In this document: in pieces, positions 8,098-13,058 of the stretch
Numbering within the stretch: position 1 is the stretch's first letter
Layout: each line of letters starts with the position of its first letter
Source: Glomus cerebriforme
Taxonomy: Eukaryota; Glomeromycota; Glomeromycetes; Glomerales; Glomeraceae
Reading direction: 5' to 3'
NCBI GenBank assembly: GCA_003550305.1
Contig: QKYT01000931.1
Coordinates: 1 to 13,058, forward strand
Length of the DNA: 13,058 bases
Position numbers and translations under genes: made by a program
The notes under the pieces: model-generated
Told to the model about the DNA's origin: nothing
What the model saw: only the letters and a program-made list of their open reading frames with translations
Databases searched by the model: none

Positions 8098-8219
8098 ATT
8101 TCACCGATATATGTTTTACTGATGATTATTTTGCCAACAAAATTTTCAATGATTATTTCACCTACATAACCATTTCACCAAAATGGTTATTTAACTGACA
8201 AATGTTTAACCAAAAGTTA
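8098..8219. repeat. TTTCACC motif array with hairpins
   Basis: TTTCACC occurs at about 8099, 8157, 8173 and 8210, mixed with GGTTATTT/AACCATTT pieces. AACCATTT (8168-8175) and AAATGGTT (8181-8188) form an 8-bp stem with a 5-base loop. Clusters of 'ggtgaaat / ggttattt' words are a style seen at the ends of some eukaryotic DNA transposons. No partner array, target duplication or coding region was found for this one. It is likely an isolated element end or a short foldback. Confidence 0.4.
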
Positions 8220-8703
8220 TTTCACCAATATAATTAAGTAATTAATTAAGTAAATTTAATTATAAGCCACAATTATTGGATCATTTCGTAATCACAATTA
8301 TTAGGCTGCAAATATTCCTATTTACATAATTTTATACAAGTTCTTTTTACAATTGTTATTATTTTCATAGCTATAGTAATATATTAATTTATGCCAAAGT
8401 AAATATTAATTTATTTATTAATACATTCATTAAGTTTTAATGTAATATAGTAAATAAACTTTTGAAAATTATTATTAATAAATAAAAAAAGAAAATGTAT
8501 AAACTACATTAACCTATTTCTATTGCATTTATCTGTTATTTGTAAGACTAAACACAAGTCACGAAAATCAAATAATTTTGCATTTAGATCATATCATTTA
8601 TATATAATAAATAAATCTGTGACTGAATCAAACAATGATAATGAGAATTATAGTAACACATTAAAAAAGTTCTTTGTTATAATTAATAAGCTCATTTTTA
8701 TTT
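8220..8703. other. Gene-free AT-rich stretch
   Basis: TTAATTAAGTAAATTTAATT-type sequence dominates. The word CCACAATTATTGGATCATTT is followed by a near copy (TCACAATTATTAGGC, about 8297). Plus-strand frames here (for example 8523-8780) are A/T-driven and resemble nothing known. No RNA gene was recognised. Confidence 0.45.
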
Positions 8704-8907
8704 TTAACAGTAAAATTTATGGCAAAGTGCTTTATGTGATGGTAAATATGGATATATTTCTTGTGATGTACCAGCTATGACAGTTTGAATAACTTGTGCA
8801 GGCTGTTTATTAGTTAGTTGAGCATGATCTTTCAAAACATTGATACTCTTTAGAACTTTAATTCTGCTTGCTTCTGCTGCATGACAATTACTGTATATAC
8901 AATTCAT
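8704..8907 (-). pseudogene. FLYWCH-finger/MULE-associated protein fragment
   Basis: The minus-strand frame contains SNCHAAEASRIKVLKSIN, VLKDHAQLTNKQPAQVIQ and TSQEIYPYLPSHKAL, ending at TAA. The pattern 'H..(E/D)AS..(K/E)V...I..LK..A..T...P.Q(I/V)IQ......E...YLPS..AL' is the end of a FLYWCH-type zinc-binding module and the linker found next to MULE transposase domains in many animals and fungi. The conserved CH (here NCHAAEA) would be the last zinc ligands. The upstream Trp/Cys part of the finger and everything after the linker are missing, so this is a short relic. The ATG at 8905-8907 is probably chance. The DDE-type fragment at 9013-9314 has the same orientation but belongs to another transposase family. 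Confidence 0.6.
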
Positions 8908-9012
8908 GGATGTATTGGGGAAGATGACAATTCACATATAATGCCAGTAAATCTGAAGAATACTATAAAATCTTATTTCAAGATTTGATTGATTTTAGTG
9001 ATGAACATAATA

Positions 9013-9314
9013 TTAATCTACATATTCAGCCACTTTTTCAGTAATTCCTTTTCTGTAAATATCCATATATCTTCATGATTTTCTTGCAAATTTTCTAATT
9101 GTAATTAATAAAATTGAATCTAAAACTTCCAGAACTGTTTTTTATAAACTAGACCAAGTATAATTACAATTTTCTCTTGTATATCTCTTTGCAGCTTCCC
9201 AATACTTTCTATATAATTTAATTCACAGTGATATTTAGGATAAAAGATGTATATATGTCTCCTTTTTTCAATTTCTTTTTGTAATTGTGATTTTTGCAGA
9301 GTTTGGATCTGACT
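9013..9314 (-). pseudogene. DDE-superfamily (Tc1/IS630-like) transposase, C-terminal fragment
   Basis: Reading the minus strand from 9314: QTLQKSQLQKEIEKRRH, then IFYPKYHCELNYIE (to 9207). After a 1-nt frameshift come YWEAAKRYTRENCNYTW (from about 9204), VLEVLDSILLITIRKFAR, and RYMDIYRKGITEKVAEYV (to 9016). 'YPK.HCELN.IE..W' is the last catalytic block of a fungal DDE endonuclease group, where the final acidic residue coordinates the metal (like 'DLNPIE..W' in Tc1/mariner). Stops lie at 9142-9144 (TAA), 9073-9075 (TGA where Trp is expected in RKSWRYMD) and 9013-9015 (TAA). The upstream catalytic acids are absent: similarity stops at a foldback (9314-9425). The fragment is dead. Confidence 0.68.
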
Positions 9315-9425
9315 ATCCGGATATCTGATTTATATTTATCCATCCAATCTGAATATCTGTCTAATTTATCCGAATAATATCTGATATTATTCAGATTCAT
9401 AATTTATTTGGATATCCGGATATTA
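9314..9425. mobile_element. Foldback with ATATCCGGATAT palindromes
   Basis: The left arm (9314-9360) carries CTATCCGGATATCTG and AATCTGAATATCTG. The right arm (about 9370-9425), reverse-complemented, gives TATCCGGATATCC and AATCTGAATAATATCAG in the same order. TATCCGGATA is self-complementary and occurs in both arms. Runs of ATCCGGATATCC are common near the ends of hAT-type elements. The structure abuts the point where the DDE-transposase homology on the minus strand stops. It is probably a MITE-like insertion or a terminus fused to that fragment. No target duplication was seen. Confidence 0.45.
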
Positions 9426-9697
9426 TCCAGATATTCATGAAAAAAATTATTTTAAAAACGAAAAACTCTTTTTGTGACGAAGTTTTTTATGGCGGATTAT
9501 TTTAATGAACTGTTACTTAAAATATTTAAATTTACTTCAAATGTGATTATAATTAATAATAAATGTTCACGTTTCATGTTTTATTATTTCAAACTTTAAA
9601 ATAACAAAATTTCTAAATTGCAATTACATTTTAATTTATTATCAAAAAAAGGTCATGCAAATTTGATCAGATGCTATAACCAATTTATTTGTTTTAG
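9426..9697. other. Spacer without recognisable genes
   Basis: I looked on the minus strand for continuation of the DDE transposase beyond the foldback and did not find it. The sequence is AT-rich and non-coding up to a TTTTAG acceptor-like site at 9692-9697. Confidence 0.4.
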
Positions 9698-10033
9698 AAA
9701 GAAGGAGATGAGAATACCAGTTCATTAGAGAATTTGTTTGACCGTAAGTTTAACTGCTTGTTAAACATCAATAATAATCTAGACGAAAAAAATGGTTATC
9801 CTATGATCACTCAGAAAAGTGAATTATTGAATTACTAGGCTGATTTCAGAACGTTCATTTACACTTATTTAGGCACATATATCAGATTTCATCTAGATTC
9901 ATAAAGAATCCCAACAAATAGAAGTATGTTTGGAAAACTTTAGACATATATGTGTGTGAGCAGACCCATAAACTCAATCATAAAAAAAGCCTTCATTGCA
10001 ATAAATAATAACTCACCTTTGTCTTGTAGTTAA
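9698..10033 (+). pseudogene. Unrecognised broken reading frame, 111 codons
   Basis: Just after an acceptor-like TTTTAG the frame reads GDENTSSLENLFDRKFN, then LNINNNLDEKNGYPM, TAG (at about 9836), ADFRTFIYTYLGTYIRFH, TAA (near 9902), TAG (near 9938), then MCVSRPINSIIKKAF, closing at TAA 10031-10033. Three internal stops in 111 codons, with protein-like composition between them, suggest a decayed exon rather than noise. I recognise no domain and nothing on the opposite strand. No flanking exon could be joined to it with confidence. Confidence 0.25.
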
Positions 10034-10598
10034 ATTCTAAACGATAATAATAATCTCACAATATTTAATTTTTTTGAAAGAACAACAATTGTTTTAAAAA
10101 AATCAAGGAGATATATATAACAAATTAGATATTAAAATTTTATATCATGTGATGCGGTAAGCGTTAAACTAATCCATAATAATAATAATAATAATAATAA
10201 ATATCATGTCTGGTTGACGATTATTACGTCAATATTTAATCAATCTGGTTGTAACCTACCTTCAAGTATAATTTGTAAATTCGGTAAGTTTAGTATAAAA
10301 TTATTATTAATTTACTATAAAATTATCAATCTAGTTCCAACCTAGTTTCAACCTGGTTCCAACCTACTTTAAACTTCATGCCTGTTATTACTAAATCACA
10401 TTATTAAATTCGTATTATTCATTACAAATTTTATTAGTTTGAATATTATTCATTTGAATTTTAACAGATTTGAGTGCAGAATCGTGGATCGCAAAGAGTA
10501 GCAAAAAAAATTTAAGTTATAAAAGTTATAAAAAAGGTAAGTATTCAAATTCTCTTTAATTATTAATTTATTTTTAAATTTTTTTTACAACAAAAAAA
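10034..10598. repeat. AAT microsatellite and 11-bp tandem repeat upstream of Myb-like gene
   Basis: An (AAT)n run of about nine units spans about 10176-10202. A tandem 11-mer lies at 10332-10375: TAGTTCCAACC, TAGTTTCAACC, TGGTTCCAACC and a decayed fourth unit, with related words TCTGGTTGTAACCTACC near 10243. AAAAAAG|GTAAGTATTC at about 10537 looks like a splice donor, which could belong to a 5'-UTR intron of the Myb/SANT-like gene starting at 10599, although no clear AG acceptor precedes that ATG. No coding exon was recognised. Confidence 0.55.
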
Positions 10599-11221
10599 AT
10601 GGCTGCTAATATTATCCCTCAACCACGCACCATTAACTATAATCAAGTTAGAGTTCTCTGGATGAATGAGGAATGTTTATATTTATTAAATCAAAGGATA
10701 GCTAGAAACGATGAATATTGGGTAGATATTTATAGATTTATTTAATAAATTAAACAAATGACAATAACTTTCTATTATTTATTTTGATTGAATATTAGGA
10801 GTTAGATTATAAAATAAAACAGAGTACTGGAGAAGTATCACGGTTAAAATTAATGCTTGTTTTGGAACTAGGTTCACGGCATTACAGACAAAACAAAAAT
10901 GGAAGAACCTACTCTGAGAACATTTGGTAAGTATTTTAGATTAATTTATTAATATATACGTATTAATATCATTTAAACTTTTTAGGATNAGNTNTCATTT
11001 AGATTNGNAGACCNTTTGGGACGAAATANCCAGAATGGGCGAAATTTTTATGATTTGTTTGANGANGNTCCTTGGAGGAGGCCAGGTAATAAGATTATAA
11101 ATTATATCTGATATCTGCGAAATTATATGTNTATCTTGAAATTAANGATTACAATTAAAACATTTATAATATAGTACCTATTGATGAACAGATTCATGAA
11201 GTACGAAATGAAAAAAGATAA
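10599..11221 (+). pseudogene. Myb/SANT-like (trihelix-type) protein, four exons, broken
   Basis: Exon 1, 10599-10721: ATG, then NYNQVRVLWMNEECLYLL and RIARNDEYW. Exon 2, 10799-10926: LDYKIK, then after a 1-nt loss near 10821 EYWRSITVKINACFGTRF and QTKQKWKNLL, a TGA at 10915-10917, then EHL. Exon 3, 10986-11085: LGRN, NGRNFYDLF, PWRRP, with 10 N bases. Exon 4, 11175-11221: VPIDEQIHEVRNEKR, then TAA. Introns are 77, 59 and 89 nt, all GT..AG, and phases agree. The pattern W....LL..R..RNDEY, (F/Y)W.S(V/I)...IN and KWKNL matches the gene at 2401-2798 residue for residue in spacing, so the two are paralogues. The paralogue has Arg (NLVRDY) where this copy has TGA. Frameshift and stop make this copy non-functional unless they are errors: the locus carries many ambiguous bases. 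Domain role: DNA binding, like the SANT/Myb partner protein of PIF/Harbinger elements. Confidence 0.72.
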
Positions 11222-11383
11222 AAAATTTTTTTTATTATATATATGTTAAGTTTTATAAATTATAAATCAAATTAAAATTTAATTCAGATTAAAGTAATTA
11301 ATAAATTAAATTAAGCGGAAATTTTCTAATATGGGAAAAGAAATAAATATGAATTAATACTTTGAAAGGAAATTTAAAGATAT
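11222..11383. other. AT-rich 3' flank of the Myb-like gene
   Basis: No coding content. The sequence is poly-T and AAATTAAA-rich and leads into the minisatellite. Confidence 0.4.
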
Positions 11384-11760
11384 GACGTAATTTTTATTGA
11401 TTTTTATTGGTTTTTATGTACAATTCTAAGAAATATTCTCATATTATTTTGTAAAGTTCAGAAATAATTTCGTGTAAAATTAAAGTTAATTCTTATGATG
11501 TAATTTTTGTTAATTTTGAATCTAATTTGTTATATAATTTTCTTTTCTCAGAAATATTCTCATGTTATTTTGTAAATTTCAGAAATAATTTCGTGTAAAA
11601 TTAAAGTTAATTCTTATGATGTAATTTTTGTTAATTTTTATTGATTTTTGTGTTTAAATTTTCTTTTCTCAGAAATATTCTCATGTTATTTTGTAAATTT
11701 CAGAAATAATTTCGTGTCATTTTGTAATAAATTCTCATGATTATTGTAAAGTTCAGAATT
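11384..11760. repeat. 121-bp minisatellite, about three copies
   Basis: The unit starting AGAAATATTCTCAT begins at 11429, 11550 and 11671, exactly 121 bp apart each time. Copies 1 and 2 are nearly identical over their first 85 bp or so (TTTCGTGTAAAATTAAAGTT, TTCTTATGATGTAATTTTTG) and differ mainly in the TTTTGAATC versus TTTTTATTG segment. Copy 3 diverges after TTTCGTGT and fades by about 11760. A partial copy precedes copy 1 (about 11384-11428). The high identity implies recent tandem duplication or homogenisation. The right edge overlaps the end of the minus-strand Sel1 frame. Confidence 0.9.
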
Positions 11761-11972
11761 TTTTTTTTTTGTAAATATTGTGCATCCTTATATCCTTTCT
11801 CAAATACTATTTTAATTAATTCAAATGCTTTTACTCTATCTATTTCAGTTCCATATCCATAACTGTAACAATAAACAAGTTGGGATTGCGCACTTATGTA
11901 TCCTCGTTCAGCAGATTTCTTATATAATTCAAAAGACTTTCTTAAATCTTTTTTTATCTTTTTAACAAATAT
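11703..11972 (-). pseudogene. Sel1-like repeat protein fragment
   Basis: The minus-strand frame, open between TAA (11973-11975) and TGA (11700-11702) and lacking a start ATG, encodes [34 protein letters not shown] and [18 protein letters not shown]. This fits Sel1-like (SLR) repeats: (A/S)...Y.(K)(A/S)AE.G...A...L...Y..G.GT..D..KAFE......EKG...A...L, helical pairs that act as protein-binding scaffolds. Only about one and a half repeats remain (roughly 11772-11957). SLR proteins, often joined to kinase domains, are greatly expanded in mycorrhizal fungi. Downstream codons run into the minisatellite and lose similarity. It is a truncated relic; it could be one exon of a larger decayed gene whose other parts I do not see. 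Confidence 0.75.
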
Positions 11973-11975
11973 TTA

Positions 11976-12303
11976 ATCATAAAAATCAAGTAAAAATTCA
12001 TAAAGTTTTATTAATAAAAAAAATCATACTGAATTATAAGGAAAATGAATAAAAAAAAACTTATTCTTCTTCCCAAACCTCCCAAACCTCCCATCCACCT
12101 ACGTACAGCAGGTCTTTATATAGAATTTCAATTATTTATACTTATACAAACAATACGTCGTGTTTGTACTATTGCAATCTTGCACGATCTTTGTGATCAC
12201 TCTAATTATAAATGCGCATTTTTATTAACTTCTATTAACTATTAAACAATCATCTTACATCAAATCAATCAATAAATAATATACATACATAACAATAAAT
12301 CCG
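11976..12303. other. Spacer with a C-rich/G-rich strand-asymmetric tract
   Basis: At 12072-12099 the plus strand holds CCC-AAA-CCT-CCC-AAA-CCT-CCC-ATCC-ACC, so the minus strand has three GGG runs and several GG runs in 28 bp, enough for a two-tier G-quadruplex. The plus-strand frame over it (12045-12245, with PKPPKPP) is explained by this tract and looks non-genic. The rest is AT-rich and lies just downstream of the minus-strand MULE/FAR1-type gene end at 12304. Confidence 0.4.
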
Positions 12304-13058
12304 TTAATCTTCTTCTCCAATATTTCTTTTATTAGGACATTTCTTTTGGTAATGGCCTAATTTTTCGCAAAATCCACATTTTCGTTGTAATCTTAATATT
12401 ATACCACTATCTTCGCCTTCTTGCATGTTAGTTTGATTTATAATTTCATGTATAATATGATTCCTTTCTGAAATTTCTATAGCACTCTTTATTCTTTTTT
12501 TGCATAGAGCTCCTCAAATTTTAGTAATATGTGGATTTGTAGTTTGATTAATCAAATTCTGCTGTAAAGAAACAATTTGATTATNATTTTCTATATCTCC
12601 ATTATCTTCTAATTCAATACTATTTCCATCACGATTCCATTTTTTATTTAAAATAAAATCTTTTAATAGTTTCACTAATTTGGTATCACTTCCAGTTTCT
12701 AATGCAATATTAATTGCAGTTTTAGCAGTTGAAAATGCTATACCAAACNGATTTCNTTNAGGAATAATTTGTTNAGCATTTTCTTTATGACAANATCCTT
12801 NAAGTTGTCTTAAGCTTTGAAGAGTAAAATCTACTGTTGATGATNTTGTATTTGTTTCAGTAGATGANTCTAATGCTGTAAGTACTNNTGAATCATNAAG
12901 AGTATCATCCAATTTCATTAAAATATCATCTTTATACCATCTAATAGGTATGATACTAATATGGAATCTTGCAGCATTTGAATAAAGCATCACTCGCTAA
13001 AAATGTTGACAAATAATTTCTTTAGTAATGGATTCTATACAAGTGCAAATATGGGTTC
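12304..13058 (-). pseudogene. MULE/FAR1-type protein C-terminus: SWIM finger and CCHC zinc knuckle
   Basis: The gene runs in from beyond the right edge. Minus strand, in one frame: THICTCIESITKEIICQHF (13057-13000) is a SWIM zinc finger, C.C.(9)C.H, which binds DNA or protein in MULE transposases and FAR1-like proteins. Then TAG at 12997-12999, SNAARFHISIIPIRWYKD, a Ser/Thr-rich stretch, GIAFSTAKTAINIALETG and HITKI follow, then TGA at 12514-12516. After it come GALCKKRIKSAIEISERN and CGFCEKLGHYQKKC (a CCHC knuckle, C.2C.4H.4C), ending at TAA 12304-12306. The similarity resumes unchanged after each stop, so both are inactivating mutations within one 750-bp coding block, with no intron seen. 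Fifteen N bases fall in 12585-12897. The transposase core (DDE) would lie outside the window. Transposon versus domesticated host gene cannot be told from this piece. Confidence 0.8.

Noticed and set aside
8523..8780. 85-codon plus-strand open frame starting at a TTG
   Set aside because: Asn/Lys/Ile-rich chance frame without ATG; its end overlaps the minus-strand FLYWCH/MULE fragment, which matches a known pattern.
9218..9400. 60-codon minus-strand open frame
   Set aside because: It is in the wrong frame of the DDE-transposase fragment (IFYPKYHCELNYIE is read in the next frame) and runs through the foldback.
12045..12245. 66-codon plus-strand frame with PKPPKPP
   Set aside because: The proline run comes from the CCCAAACCT tract, and the rest has no recognisable protein features.
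831..13058. Reassigned UGA codon (UGA = Trp) to explain the many in-frame TGA codons
   Set aside because: Several TGA codons fall where Arg is expected (10915, 12514, 6749), TAA and TAG also interrupt genes, and frameshifts are common. Decay explains all of these; recoding does not.
1..13058. tRNA, rRNA, CRISPR array or a coherent defence or biosynthetic cluster
   Set aside because: No cloverleaf, rRNA-like core, regular spacer array or group of intact co-oriented genes was seen; repeated units present are a minisatellite and short words.

Overview
The window is very AT-rich eukaryotic DNA. Coding segments are broken by short GT..AG introns (about 46-130 nt, acceptors mostly ending TAG), there are no ribosome-binding sites or operons, and most recognisable pieces are decayed members of large multicopy families. 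The mix (hAT C-terminus, Myb/SANT-like proteins, Sel1 repeats, IQ-motif proteins, short coiled-coil proteins, and MULE/FAR1-type FLYWCH, SWIM and CCHC fragments) fits a repeat-rich fungus. Arbuscular mycorrhizal fungi (Glomeromycotina, Rhizophagus-like) are my best guess. That placement rests on family resemblance from memory, not a search.

Layout, left to right. 1-830: non-coding AT-rich DNA with two TCACGTGA palindromes and a possible MITE-like inverted repeat. 831-1661 (+): C-terminal exons of a hAT transposase. 2401-2798 (+): a Myb/SANT-like gene. 3184-3318: a foldback that looks like a hAT terminus. 3504-3827 (+): an unrecognised ORF. 4059-4296 (+): an IQ-motif relic. 4412-5399: small orphan ORFs. 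5612-6859 (+): a five-exon pseudogene of a fungal multicopy family. 7128-7976 (+): two coiled-coil relics. 8098-8219: an array of TTTCACC motifs. 8704-9314 (-): a FLYWCH/MULE fragment and a DDE-transposase C-terminus, the latter abutting a second foldback at 9314-9425. 9698-10033 (+): an unknown broken reading frame. 10599-11221 (+): a second Myb/SANT-like gene, paralogous to the first and broken. 11384-11760: a 121-bp minisatellite. 11703-11972 (-): a Sel1-repeat fragment. 12304-13058 (-): the C-terminus of a MULE/FAR1-type protein (SWIM finger plus CCHC knuckle), running off the right edge.

I see no gene that is clearly intact, so the pieces do not work together as a pathway. The window reads as a graveyard of transposons and expanded families. 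The most notable signals are: in-frame stops mostly explicable by C-to-T (or G-to-A) changes at expected Trp and Arg codons in five unrelated families; two Myb/SANT paralogues with different intron content; two foldbacks of similar architecture but different sequence; and single N bases clustered in the multicopy-family segments. I found no convincing new biological system.
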